Shown here: piece after piece, positions 30,375-39,351 of the stretch
How positions within the stretch are numbered: position 1 is the first letter of the stretch
Layout: each line of letters begins with the position of its first letter
Assembly: GCA_027486275.1 (NCBI GenBank)
Contig: JAIXPM010000248.1
Span: forward strand, 1-41,623
Length of the DNA: 41,623 bases
Reading direction: 5' to 3'
From: Sphingomonadales bacterium
GTDB lineage: Bacteria > Pseudomonadota > Alphaproteobacteria > Sphingomonadales > Sphingomonadaceae
Position numbers and translations under genes: made by a program
Notes under the pieces: generated by a model
Told to the model about the DNA's origin: nothing
The model's input: the letters and a program-made list of their open reading frames with translations, nothing else
Database searches by the model: none

Positions 30375-30797
30375 GTGGGATATGTGATCAAGACCGGCGC
30401 CGGCGTCTGGCGGCCGGTGCGCTGGGAAGAGGCGGTCGATAACGGCGGCGTCGAGACCCAGGAAATCAGCATCAAGTTTCGCCGGGTGGGCCTGGCCGAG
30501 GCGGTCCAGATCGATAGTGATATCAAGGCCGGCACGCTGCAGCTGCCCGAGCTGGCCACCCGCGTCATCCTGGACTGGGATCCGCCGTCGACTTCGGCCG
30601 GACCGCTGGCCTTCACGCCCGACAACCTGGCGCTGCTGGCCGATGCGCCCGGCTTCCTTGGAGCATTTGAGCTGGCGTTCTGGAAGATGGTCGGAGGCCT
30701 GGCGGACGAGCGAGTAAAAAACTCGCCAGCTTCGCTCGCTGGTGGGCCGGCGGCGGGCGAAGCGACTCACGATCCACTGCATGGCACGACAGCCTGA
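30375..30797 (+). CDS. Tail assembly chaperone, short form (G-like)
   Basis: From GTG 30375 the zero-frame product is 140 residues: WRPVRWEEAVDNGGVETQEISIKFRRVGLAEAVQ, then GPLAFTPDNLALLADAPGFLGAFELAFWKMVGG. It lies between tail tube and tape measure, where lambda has G and T. A slippery A-AAA-AAC (30716..30722) occurs at codons 115 and 116; a shift of -1 there joins it to the frame ending at 31117. Without the shift, translation continues only 24 more residues. Confidence 0.7.
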   Translation: MGYVIKTGAGVWRPVRWEEAVDNGGVETQEISIKFRRVGLAEAVQIDSDIKAGTLQLPELATRVILDWDPPSTSAGPLAFTPDNLALLADAPGFLGAFELAFWKMVGGLADERVKNSPASLAGGPAAGEATHDPLHGTTA

Positions 30798-31117
30798 GGG
30801 CGACGCTGCAGGAGGCCGGCGTGCCGCCCGATGTGATCGAGCGCGAGCTGGCCAAGATGGAGCGACCGGTCGAGCGGCTGATCGAGATCGAGGATGAAGA
30901 CGAAGGCCGCGCGGTGCGGCTGTTTCAGGGCCTGGCGACCCAATGGAGTTATAGTGTGGTCGGAGCGGTGGGCGTGATCAGCAGGATGGCCACCGGGCTT
31001 CGCTATGAAGCGATCCCGGTGGTCGCCGCTGCCCTGGGCCTGACCGTCGACCGCCAGATGTTCGCCGATCTGCAGCTGATCGAGGCCGAGGCCCTGACCG
31101 TGATGGCGCGCGGATGA
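30375..31117 (+). CDS. Tail assembly chaperone, long form by -1 frameshift (GT-like)
   Basis: The frame ending at TGA 31115..31117 is open from well before the slippery site and has no good start of its own. A -1 shift at 30716..30722 would give a 247-residue fusion of 116 plus 131 residues. The second part (LASFARWWAGGG, then LQEAGVPPDVIERELAKMERP, then FQGLATQWSYSVVGAVGV, then LRYEAIPVVAAALGLTVDRQMFADLQLIEAEAL) resembles DUF1799-type chaperone tails. GT-type fusions bring the tape measure and tube protein together during tail building. The tape measure starts 4 bp before this stop. Confidence 0.72.
30707..30745 (+). promoter_or_regulatory. Programmed -1 frameshift site with hairpins
   Basis: AAAAAAC (30716..30722) is phased as A-AAA-AAC in the zero frame. 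CCAGC (30726..30730) and GCTGG (30738..30742) form a stem just after it, extendable with wobble pairs. The slippery run also lies in the loop of another possible stem, GCGAG/CTCGC. The two folds compete. Confidence 0.75.
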
Positions 31118-34089
31118 GCGATCTGAACCTCCAGGCAACGGTGTCGGCCGATGGCAAACAAGCCTCGGCCGAGCTGAAGAAGCTCGCCGGCAATATCGGT
31201 GCCACCAAGCAGGCAATGGTGGAGGCACAGCTTGCCAGCCGGGTCGCCGCCGACGCTCTGAAAGTCCAGACACGGGCCGCCACTGAAGACGCAGCTGCGA
31301 TCGACCGGCTGCGCGACGCGTTGGTTGCCGCCCGCACGGCCGAGGCGCTGGCGACCCGCGAGCATGTTCTGGCCGCAGCGGCCATGAACACGCAAGGCCG
31401 GGCGGCCCAGAACCTTGCTGGCAGCACCGGCCAGGCCCGCGCCTCGATGGCCAACCTCGGCCAGCAGGTCGGCGATATAGCGCAGGGCATCGCACTCGGC
31501 ACGTCGGCCTTCACCATCCTGGCGCAGCAGGGCGGCCAGGTGGCGTTCGCCATGTCCGGCATGGGCGGCGTCTTGGGCCGTGTCGCGACGTTCTTGTCTG
31601 GCCCATGGGGCGCGGCGCTTCTGGGCGGGGCCATTGTGCTGGGCAGCCTATCGCGCGGCCACGATGACGCCGCCGGCGCAGCGGAAAAGCAGTCCAAGGC
31701 GGAAAAAGATGTCGCTGAGGCGCTGGAGACATTCCGCCGCGCCAGCGGCCTGGCGGCGCAGTCGAACCGTGAAGCAGTGGCTGCAGCACGGGAAAAGATC
31801 AGCCTTCTGATTGACGAGAAAGAAAAGGCGCTGGACGCGGCCGAGAGCAATCTCACTTTGGCCAAAGCTCGTCTGGCCGCCGTTGAGGCCGACCGCCCGA
31901 AGGACAATGCGGGCATCGGCCGTGCGGGCAACTTCGGCATCAATTATGTTCAGCAGAATGCTAATCGCGATGTTGAACGCGAGCGCAAGGCCATCGCTGA
32001 ACTCAGTGGTGAGGTCGGCAAGTTGCGCACCGAACGGGGCGGCGGGGATGCGTTCGCTGCTGCCTTCCGGGATGCAGAGATCAAAACCAACGCCGCGCGA
32101 GCAGCGGCGATCCGGTATGACGAAGCCTTGGACGCCATCCGGGCCAAGGCCAAGGCCGGTCTGATCGATCGGGCGACCGCCACCGCCGAAATCGCCGCGC
32201 TGATGCAACAGAAGAAGGCTTCGGAAGATGCAGCGCGGGGGCAGGGCAAAGCGGCCAAAGACCTTGCCGCTGAAAACCAAAAGCTGACCGAGGCTTACAA
32301 TCCGCTCCTCGCCGCCCAGCAGGAGTACAAGAAGTCGCTGGACGATATCGCCAAGGCGGAGACGCGCGGGATCGCCACTGTGGGGCTGGCTGCCGAAGCC
32401 CGCCTCGCCGCGGCCGAGAAGCTGCGCCAGTCCCGTCTGAAGGCATTGGGCGCCACGCCAGCGGCGCCGATTCAGTTGGCCGGCGCCGGCGCGCTGGGCG
32501 ACAGCCTGGGCGCACAGGTTTTTGCGGGCGATCAGGCCAGGGAGCTTGAGGCGGTCGTTGACAAGATCGGCAAAGATCTGGGGATCAAGATCGGCAGCGA
32601 CTTCGGCAAAAAGGCGTTGGAGCTGTCGCAATTGATCGGCGACGGCCTGGCTGGTGGCTTCGGACGCGCGCTGCAACGCTCCAACGCCATCGCCGGGATC
32701 CTGGAAAACCTGGTGCCGGGATCGGGCGGCTTGTTTCAGCAGGCATCGGGCGAGGCCATCCAAAAGGGATTTAAGCCGCTCAAAGACGGCCTTGAGAAGA
32801 TTTTCGGCGGCGATGGCAAATTGACCAAGGTGCTCGGCAAAGCCGCCGGCGGCGCCGCGGTCGGCGCTGCCATCTCCGACGTTTTCAACGGCCTGGGCAT
32901 CTCGAAAAACAAGAAAGGCGCCTCGATCGGCGGGCAGGTCGGCGGCGCCATTGGCGCAGCCACCGGAATTCCTGGCGGCGCGCTGATCGGCTCGGTGTTC
33001 GGCTCGCTGGTCGGCGGCCTGTTCAAGGGCAAAAATCCGTTTGCTGATGCCAAGATCACCACCACCGCCACCGGTGTCTCGTCCAGCATCTTCAACCAGC
33101 GCGGCGCCGACTCGGCCGAGCAGGGCTCGTCGATCGCCGGCACGGTCGGCAACCAGCTGCAGGCGATCGCCAGCGCGCTCGGTGCCGAAATCAAGGCCGG
33201 CATCAATCTCGGCGCGATCGGCTTTTCCGGCGACCAGTATTATTTCAACCCTACCGGCGGCGATTTCAAAGCCGCCGGCAACCAGCGATTCCAGAAGCCG
33301 GAGGAGGCGGTCGCCGCCGCGGTGGCCAGCGCGCTGGGCAGCGGCGCGGTCACTGCCAGCCCGCGCGTCCAGGCGGTGCTTCAGCGCTATGCCAGCGACG
33401 TGAATATGGCGGTGGTCGAGGCCCTGAAGGTCAAAGACCTCGAGCAGCTGCTGGAGGCCCGCGGCAACCCGTTCCTCTCGGCCTTCAAAGACTTCGAACG
33501 CCAGGCCGCCCAGCGGCTCGATGCGGCGCGCAAATACGGCTTCGAAGTGGTCGAGATCGAGAAGATCAACGCTGAGCAGCGATCGGCGCTGATCCGCGAC
33601 ACGCTCTCGCGGGCCACCGGCTCGGCGCGGGCGCTGCTCGATGATTTCCGATTCGGCAGCCGGGCCAGCGGCTCGATCCGTGAACAGCTCGGCGCGCTGG
33701 GCGGCGAGCGCGACCGGCTGGCCGGCCTGGTGCGTGGCGGCGATGGTGGCAGCCTGGATGCGTTGACCAGCGTGCTCAGCCAGATCGACGATCTGCAGCG
33801 CGAGGCCTTTGGCGCCACCGGCGAGGCCGCCGGCGGCCGGGCATCGTCGACCGCGCTGCTGCAGGAGCTGGTGGACGCGACCGAGGCCCGCGTGCGCGCC
33901 GCAGCCGAGGAGGCGCGCAAGGCCGCCGAAACCCAGACCGCCACCCTGCAGTCGATGGACGGCACGCTCGAGGATATGTTCAAGCTGAGCCAGCAGCAGC
34001 TCGCCGCGCTGCAGGGCATCCAGGCCGGGCTCGGCGGTGGCGGCGCCCGGTCGGAATTCCTGCTGGCCAACACCGTCGCGCGGAGCTGA
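31114..34089 (+). CDS. Tail tape measure protein
   Basis: This 991-residue protein has long helical stretches with heptads (residues 1 to 150 and 190 to 430), a hydrophobic segment around 150 to 182 (VATFLSGPWGAALLGGAIVLGSL), and a Gly/Ala-rich region near 580 to 640 (KAAGGAAVGAAISDVF, then GGQVGGAIGAATGIPGGALIGSVFGSLVGGLF). It begins with the tape-measure N-terminal pattern LQATVSADGKQASAELKKLAG. It sets tail length and is ejected with the DNA. By the usual rule of about 0.15 nm per residue the tail would be near 150 nm (estimate). Confidence 0.9.
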   Translation: MSDLNLQATVSADGKQASAELKKLAGNIGATKQAMVEAQLASRVAADALKVQTRAATEDAAAIDRLRDALVAARTAEALATREHVLAAAAMNTQGRAAQNLAGSTGQARASMANLGQQVGDIAQGIALGTSAFTILAQQGGQVAFAMSGMGGVLGRVATFLSGPWGAALLGGAIVLGSLSRGHDDAAGAAEKQSKAEKDVAEALETFRRASGLAAQSNREAVAAAREKISLLIDEKEKALDAAESNLTLAKARLAAVEADRPKDNAGIGRAGNFGINYVQQNANRDVERERKAIAELSGEVGKLRTERGGGDAFAAAFRDAEIKTNAARAAAIRYDEALDAIRAKAKAGLIDRATATAEIAALMQQKKASEDAARGQGKAAKDLAAENQKLTEAYNPLLAAQQEYKKSLDDIAKAETRGIATVGLAAEARLAAAEKLRQSRLKALGATPAAPIQLAGAGALGDSLGAQVFAGDQARELEAVVDKIGKDLGIKIGSDFGKKALELSQLIGDGLAGGFGRALQRSNAIAGILENLVPGSGGLFQQASGEAIQKGFKPLKDGLEKIFGGDGKLTKVLGKAAGGAAVGAAISDVFNGLGISKNKKGASIGGQVGGAIGAATGIPGGALIGSVFGSLVGGLFKGKNPFADAKITTTATGVSSSIFNQRGADSAEQGSSIAGTVGNQLQAIASALGAEIKAGINLGAIGFSGDQYYFNPTGGDFKAAGNQRFQKPEEAVAAAVASALGSGAVTASPRVQAVLQRYASDVNMAVVEALKVKDLEQLLEARGNPFLSAFKDFERQAAQRLDAARKYGFEVVEIEKINAEQRSALIRDTLSRATGSARALLDDFRFGSRASGSIREQLGALGGERDRLAGLVRGGDGGSLDALTSVLSQIDDLQREAFGATGEAAGGRASSTALLQELVDATEARVRAAAEEARKAAETQTATLQSMDGTLEDMFKLSQQQLAALQGIQAGLGGGGARSEFLLANTVARS

Positions 34090-34091
34090 CC

Positions 34092-37000
34092 GTGAGCCGG
34101 GTGACCTTGATCGAGATCCAGCCGCGCCTGCCCGATGGCACGGTCAAAACGCTGCGCCTGGTCGATCGCTCGCCGCGCGCCGCCGCCTATTTTGGCGCAC
34201 AATGGCTGCCCTACATCACCGAGCTGCCGGGCTTTGAGACCGCCATCGGCTTTGACGGCCAGCTGGTCGGCTCGCTGCCCAGCCCACAGATTGGCGCGCT
34301 GAGCTTCGCCCTGGCGCCCGATATCCGCGAGGCCGCCGGCTGGGTGTGGCGCGATGCGCCAGTGACCATCCGCCAGGCCGATTGGCCGATCGACGGCAGC
34401 AACCCGGCCGACGCTGCCTTTGGCGATGCGATGGTATTCACCGCGATCGCCTTCAGCGCTTCGGACGGCGTCGCCCAGGTCGAACTGCTGGATCGCGGCG
34501 CGCTACTGCGCGTGCCGATCGCGCCGCTGCGCTATGGATCGTCGGGCATCGCCGTGCTCGATGCCGCCGCAGCCGCGCGCGATCGCCAGGCCGGCGCGGT
34601 GGTGCCGGTGGCCTTCGGCCGTGTGCTCACGCTGCCCGGCCTGCTGATCGACCGCGCCAACAACGTCTGGCTCTTCGCCGCCCAGCCGGCGACCAGCATC
34701 CAGGCTTTCTATGACGGCGGCGTGCCGTTCACTTTGGGCACCGCGCGCGCCAGCCTGGCCGCGCTACAGGCGGCCTCGCCTGTCGCCGGCACGGTCGATT
34801 GGTGCTTGAACGCCGGCGGGCTGCTGCTGGCCCGGCCGGCCGATCGCCCGGTCTATCCCTTCACTGCCGACGCCACCTTCGGCAGCGCGGCGCTGGGCGA
34901 TGTGTTGACGACGCTGATCGGCGGCCGGCTTCCCATCCAAACCGGCGACGCCGCCGCGCTCTCGGCACTCGGCCTGGGCGATTGCGGCCTCTATATCGAC
35001 GACGAGGCCACCGTCGCGGAGGCTGTCGACCGGCTGCTCGGCGGCCTGGGCATCTGCTGGAAGGTGCGCCGGGATGGCAAGGTGACAGCATTCCGGCTGG
35101 CCTGGTCGGCGCCGGTCGCCACTTATGCCGCGCACCGTCGCCACGCGCCGATCCGCCTGCAGACCATCTTGCCGACCGCCCGCCGCCAACTCGGCTATGC
35201 CCGCAACAACAAGGTCCACTCCGAGGGCGATATCGCGCGGATCCTGCTGGCGACCGAGCTGGCCTATGCAGACGGCACCCTGATCGAGGCGCTCAAGCCC
35301 GGCGACGCCGGCAGCACCCGCAACGTGGCGCGCGGCACCTATGACAATGCCACGGCCTATGTGCGCGGCGACGAGGTCATTTTCAGCGGCAGCAGCTATC
35401 GCCTGATCGTCCCCAGCAGCACCGGCAACCCGCCGCCGGATGCTTCGCGCTGGGTGCTCACCGCCGCGGCCGGCAGCGGCCCGGCTGGCGCCGATGGCCT
35501 GGAGGGCATCAGCGTCATCGTCACCAACGAAGCCCATGTCGTGCCCACCGCGCCCAACGGCAGCGGCGGCAGTTATGGCACGGCCGGCGGCACGATGATC
35601 CTGCGGCGCGGCGCGGTGGTGCTGGCGCCCACCTTCAGCATCGCGGCACAGTCGCCCAACACTGGCTGGGCCACCATCGATGCCGGCACCGGCGTTTATA
35701 CCATCGCCGATCCCGGTGCCTCCCTCGGCACCGCCACGCTGCGCGCCACTGTGGGCGGCGTGAATTACGACCGCACCTATACCGTCGCCAAGAGCCTGCA
35801 GGGCGTCGACGGCCCGAATGTGAAGCTGGTGGCCGATGGCCAGGCTTTCACCTTTGCCTATGGCGCCGCCAGCCCGGCCAGTCAGCTGATCACGCTCACC
35901 GCGCTGCTCACCAACATCGCCGGCACCGCGGCCTGGAGCAGCTCGCCGGCGGTGACCCTCGGCGGCAGCGGCAACACCCGCACGCTCTCGGAGGCCAACT
36001 TCGGCAGCAATCGCCAGGTCACGATCGAGGCCACGCTGGGCGGCATCACCGATCGCATCACCCTGCACCGGATCGACCGGGAATCGCTGAGCGGCAACGC
36101 CGTGGTGAACAGCGAGTTCACCCGCAGCACCTATGGATTTGAGTTCAGCCTTAACACCTTCGCCGGCCCGCTGTTGCCGGTGAACGGCGGCGTCAATTTG
36201 AGCGCGGCCTGGTCCGGCATCAAGAACGTGCTCTGGGCGTCTGTGGCCACCAGCGGCGCCAACTGGAACGCTGCCGGCGAGGCCGACCCCTTCACAACGA
36301 GCGGCCGGTGGATCGGCGGCGGCATGACTGAGCAGCGCCAGTTCGGCCTGCCGGTGAAGGCCGGCGACACGGTTTATGCCCGCTGCCTGCTCGCCCGCCA
36401 CCGCTGCGTCACACGGCTTTATCTGCTGATCTATGACAAAGACGGCAATTTGCTCGAGGCGCCAAGCTGGACCGGAGGGCGGGTGGGCGGCGCCGGCGGC
36501 GGCGACCCTGCCAACTTCGATGTGGTCGGCGGCACCCACCTGGTTTCAAATTCCCTCGCGGTCAGCGCGCAGCTGATGTGGCGCATGCTCTCCACCAGCG
36601 AGCCAGATCCCTATATCTTCATGACCGAGCCAGGGATTGGCCTCCTACCGCCCGGCCAGACCGAGCTGCCGCCATACCAGAAGGGCGACGCGGATCCGCT
36701 GGCTGACAAAACCTCCACCAACATCGCGGCCGATACTGCCGCGGTCGCCGGCGTTCCGGCCGCGACCGTCAACGGCAACATCGCCACCGCCCAGACTACG
36801 GCGAATTCAAAGAATCGGACGTGGACCGGCGCCTCGACGCCGGTCGGCGCTCAGCCCGGCGACTATTGGGCAATCCCTGGCGAGCAGCGGCTGCGCCGGC
36901 TGAACGCGGCCGGTACCATCTGGGAGGTGCAGTTGGAATTCATCGCCAACGCCCGCACCAGCTTTGCGCTGTCCATGCCAGGATCGGGCACCTTCGCGCA

Positions 37001-37373
37001 GATCGGTGTCGCCACGCTCGGCGTAGGCCCTAATGGCAACGTGCAGATCAGCGCGACAATGGGCTATGCGCCATCCGGCTCGTCAGGAGCCGCCTCCGGC
37101 GCACTTGAATTCGCCATCGATTGGCGGCCGGTTCCTGGAACGGGCGGCTGGACACAGATCGGCTCCACGCAGGTCGGCACAGACGCCACGCGGGGGCCTG
37201 ATATCTCGCCCGGCGAGCCCGGCCCGGTCACTTTTGGTTCCGTGACCATCGTGCGGGATATCGCCGGCCCCGGCTCGGTCGCCAACCAGGAATACCGCGT
37301 CAGGGGCAGGCTGACCGGCGATGCGCTGAGCGCCCTCGGCAGCGAGGGCATTGTTTCGTGGATGCCGGCATGA
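34092..37373 (+). CDS. Large tail-tip / host-contact protein with carbohydrate-binding-like module
   Basis: The 1093-residue protein, from GTG 34092, follows the tape measure. The first 380 residues resemble the tail hub region of siphoviruses of this group (AQWLPYITELPGFETAIGFDGQLVGSLPSPQIGALSFALAPD, then VPVAFGRVLTLPGLLID). Residues 415 to 456 (YDNATAYVRGDEVIFSGSSYRLIV..NPPPDASRWV) match the small chitin-binding type 3 (CBM5/12-like) pattern. A short collagen-like GPAGADGLEG and beta-rich Ig-like repeats follow, and a 'PGDYW' unit (GAQPGDYWAIPG) lies near residue 920. It is probably the tip fibre that meets the cell surface. Confidence 0.75.
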   Translation: MSRVTLIEIQPRLPDGTVKTLRLVDRSPRAAAYFGAQWLPYITELPGFETAIGFDGQLVGSLPSPQIGALSFALAPDIREAAGWVWRDAPVTIRQADWPIDGSNPADAAFGDAMVFTAIAFSASDGVAQVELLDRGALLRVPIAPLRYGSSGIAVLDAAAAARDRQAGAVVPVAFGRVLTLPGLLIDRANNVWLFAAQPATSIQAFYDGGVPFTLGTARASLAALQAASPVAGTVDWCLNAGGLLLARPADRPVYPFTADATFGSAALGDVLTTLIGGRLPIQTGDAAALSALGLGDCGLYIDDEATVAEAVDRLLGGLGICWKVRRDGKVTAFRLAWSAPVATYAAHRRHAPIRLQTILPTARRQLGYARNNKVHSEGDIARILLATELAYADGTLIEALKPGDAGSTRNVARGTYDNATAYVRGDEVIFSGSSYRLIVPSSTGNPPPDASRWVLTAAAGSGPAGADGLEGISVIVTNEAHVVPTAPNGSGGSYGTAGGTMILRRGAVVLAPTFSIAAQSPNTGWATIDAGTGVYTIADPGASLGTATLRATVGGVNYDRTYTVAKSLQGVDGPNVKLVADGQAFTFAYGAASPASQLITLTALLTNIAGTAAWSSSPAVTLGGSGNTRTLSEANFGSNRQVTIEATLGGITDRITLHRIDRESLSGNAVVNSEFTRSTYGFEFSLNTFAGPLLPVNGGVNLSAAWSGIKNVLWASVATSGANWNAAGEADPFTTSGRWIGGGMTEQRQFGLPVKAGDTVYARCLLARHRCVTRLYLLIYDKDGNLLEAPSWTGGRVGGAGGGDPANFDVVGGTHLVSNSLAVSAQLMWRMLSTSEPDPYIFMTEPGIGLLPPGQTELPPYQKGDADPLADKTSTNIAADTAAVAGVPAATVNGNIATAQTTANSKNRTWTGASTPVGAQPGDYWAIPGEQRLRRLNAAGTIWEVQLEFIANARTSFALSMPGSGTFAQIGVATLGVGPNGNVQISATMGYAPSGSSGAASGALEFAIDWRPVPGTGGWTQIGSTQVGTDATRGPDISPGEPGPVTFGSVTIVRDIAGPGSVANQEYRVRGRLTGDALSALGSEGIVSWMPA

Positions 37374-37867
37374 TCGCCCTGAAAGACGGCCTCGGTAATG
37401 TGGTTCAGCGCCTGCCCGATGACGCTGACCTGTCGGCCTACGACCTCACCGGGCTCACGGCCGAGGCCAGCGAGTTCAACGATCCGCTAATCCCGGATCT
37501 GGCCTCGGCGCGGGTGCGGCAGCGCGCGCTCGTAAACGCCGGCCGCGATGCGGCAATCAACGGCGGCCTGCCCACCAGCTTCGGCGTGTTCGACAGCGAT
37601 CTGGACAGCCGCAGCTTCATCGCCGGCGCCGTGCAGCTCGCCCGCGAGGCGGCCGACGCTGCCCAGCCATTCGCCGTCGCCTTCACCCTGGCCGACGACA
37701 GCGAGGTCGAATTGGACGGGCCGCAAATGCGGCAGGCCGGCGTCGAGATCGGCCTGCAGGTGGGCGCCATTCACGCACGCGCGCGCGTGCTCAAGGCCCG
37801 CATCGAGGCCGCCGAAACCTTGGCCGAAGTCTTGGCCATCGCCTGGTCACTCGAAGACCCACAGTAA
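37370..37867 (+). CDS. DUF4376-like tail fibre-associated protein
   Basis: ATG 37370 overlaps the tip-protein stop. The 165-residue product has the DUF4376 pattern: VFDSDLDSRSFIAGAVQLAREAADAAQPFAVAFTLADDSEVELDGPQMRQAGVEIGLQVGAIHARARVLKARIEAAE. Members are small tail-fibre or fibre-assembly proteins. The N-terminal 55 residues have an ALKDGLGNVVQRLPD opening typical of the same group. Confidence 0.75.
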   Translation: MIALKDGLGNVVQRLPDDADLSAYDLTGLTAEASEFNDPLIPDLASARVRQRALVNAGRDAAINGGLPTSFGVFDSDLDSRSFIAGAVQLAREAADAAQPFAVAFTLADDSEVELDGPQMRQAGVEIGLQVGAIHARARVLKARIEAAETLAEVLAIAWSLEDPQ

Positions 37868-37881
37868 GGAGAGAAGAAGCC

Positions 37882-38928
37882 GTGATTCGATATCTCAAGA
37901 CGCTCTCGATCGGCATCGCTTTGGTGGCTGCGGCCTTGGCCCAGCCGGCCTATGCCGCCACCACCTGCGCATCAATCCCAGCCGATCTGGCTGCCGCGGC
38001 GCCTGGCTCGACCGTCGTTACAGGCCCCATCACCTGCGCTGGCATCGTCCGGCTCAACAATCTGTCGCTGCACGGCGTCACGCTCGATGCGAGCGGCGCG
38101 ACCTTCCTGGATGGCGCCGCGATCGTCGCAGTCGCCGGGCTGCGGCTGAATGCCGGCACCTGGGGCACTGCGGCGAAGGACACGATCGGCCGCTATGCAA
38201 TCGACGCGACCGATGTGACCGATTTCAGCGTTTCCAACGCGACCGTGGTCGCCGGGCCGAGCGGCGATCGCGGCGGCGTCAAGATCCTGCGCGGCCGGCA
38301 GGTAACGGTGCGCGACAGCGCCTTCGCCGGGCACTCCACCGGCCTATCGGTGCAGCTCACGCGCGGTGCCTTGGTGACGCGCAATCGCTTCACCAGCGCT
38401 GTTTCGGACGGGATCCAATTGGTGGCCAACCAGGGCGCCATCATCAGCGCCAATTATTGCCGTTGGGAGGTGCGGGTGGGCACCGCGCACCCTGATTGCA
38501 TCCAGCTATGGAGCCTGCCGACCTTGCCTCTGCAGGCCGATATTTGGGTGCTGAACAACGCGGCCATCGGCAACATGCAAGGCGTTCTCTCCAGCGATCC
38601 GAAAACCGGCTCCGGTGAGCGGCTGCACTTCCACGGTAACTACACCCCGGTCATTTTTTCGCACACCATCACCTGCGGGATGTGCCGCGACAGCGTGGCC
38701 ACCGACAACGTCCTGGCGAGCTATCCTGGCAGCCTGTTCGGCATCGGCAGTCTGAAGGGCTTTGAGCCCACACGTGGCAACGTGGCGGCGCGCAACCCCA
38801 AGCGCGACGGCACCAAGGCACTGCCGCCGCGGATTTGGTCCTTCATCGTGCCGCCGATCTGGCAGTCGGTCGGCAGCCAATATGATGACCGCAGCTTCAA
38901 CCCGGTCTCTGTCGAGACGGCGCAGTGA
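37882..38928 (+). CDS. Secreted right-handed beta-helix protein (pectate-lyase-like fold)
   Basis: GTG 37882 has AAGGAGAG 8 bases upstream. The 348-residue product starts with a clear Sec signal peptide (LSIGIALVAAALAQPAYA, cut before ATTC). A parallel beta-helix pattern follows with short rungs: VRLNNLSLHGVTLDASGATF, AAIVAVAGLRLNAGTW, VTDFSVSNATVVAG, GGVKILRGRQVTVRDSAFAGHS, ALVTRNRFTSAVSDGIQLVANQGAIISANYC. Such folds serve phage tail spikes and polysaccharide lyases, but virion spikes do not have signal peptides. It may be exported from the host cell, or the signal may be a relic. Catalytic residues cannot be assigned. Confidence 0.65.
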   Translation: MIRYLKTLSIGIALVAAALAQPAYAATTCASIPADLAAAAPGSTVVTGPITCAGIVRLNNLSLHGVTLDASGATFLDGAAIVAVAGLRLNAGTWGTAAKDTIGRYAIDATDVTDFSVSNATVVAGPSGDRGGVKILRGRQVTVRDSAFAGHSTGLSVQLTRGALVTRNRFTSAVSDGIQLVANQGAIISANYCRWEVRVGTAHPDCIQLWSLPTLPLQADIWVLNNAAIGNMQGVLSSDPKTGSGERLHFHGNYTPVIFSHTITCGMCRDSVATDNVLASYPGSLFGIGSLKGFEPTRGNVAARNPKRDGTKALPPRIWSFIVPPIWQSVGSQYDDRSFNPVSVETAQ

Positions 38929-38970
38929 GCCAGCGCGCCGCGCCCGAGCGCCTATTTGGAGGCCGATCCG

Positions 38971-39351
38971 ATGGCTGAAGCCACCGTCGACCGTGCCGAA
39001 TTCCTGCGCGCGCAGGAGCGGACCGTGACCGCGACCAGCGCGCCGCTGCTGGCGCGTTGGGGCACCGCCGCCGGCGACACCGCGCAGTCGACGCCGCTGA
39101 TTGCCGAGGCCTCCGCCTCGGCCGAGGCAGCCCGCCAGCTGGCCCTGCTTGGCAGCGTGCTGGCCGAGGACCAGGTGCTGATCGAGGGCGTTCACTGGGA
39201 TCTCGAAGGCCTGGTGGCGGCGATCGATTATGTCCATCCTGGCGGCGGCACCTTCCTGGGCGCCGCGGCCACTGTCTCGATGCTGGTGACGCGGGTGCGG
39301 GTGGACCTGAATGCCGGCACGACGCTGTTGCAGGGATTGATCCAGCTATGA
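38971..39351 (+). CDS. Hypothetical tail-region protein
   Basis: ATG 38971 has GGAGG 9 bases upstream. The 126-residue product has a helical first half (VDRAEFLRAQERTVTATSAPLLARWG, then IAEASASAEAARQLALLGSVLAED) and a beta-rich end (VLIEGVHWDLEGLVAAIDYVHPGGG, then ATVSMLVTRVRVDLNAGTTLL). No family is recognised. It is coupled to the next gene. Confidence 0.55.
   Translation: MAEATVDRAEFLRAQERTVTATSAPLLARWGTAAGDTAQSTPLIAEASASAEAARQLALLGSVLAEDQVLIEGVHWDLEGLVAAIDYVHPGGGTFLGAAATVSMLVTRVRVDLNAGTTLLQGLIQL

Noticed and set aside
29120..30625. 501-residue open frame opposite the tail-tube gene
   Set aside because: Shadow frame; the plus strand is fully accounted for by coupled tail genes.
30709..30727. 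GCGAG-loop-CTCGC hairpin considered as a terminator
   Set aside because: It lies inside the chaperone gene, lacks a T-run after the stem, and encloses the slippery heptamer, so a frameshift role explains it better.
34764..36539. 591-residue open frame opposite the tail-tip gene
   Set aside because: Ala/Gly/Arg-rich shadow without start signals; the plus-strand gene has domains and coupling to neighbours.
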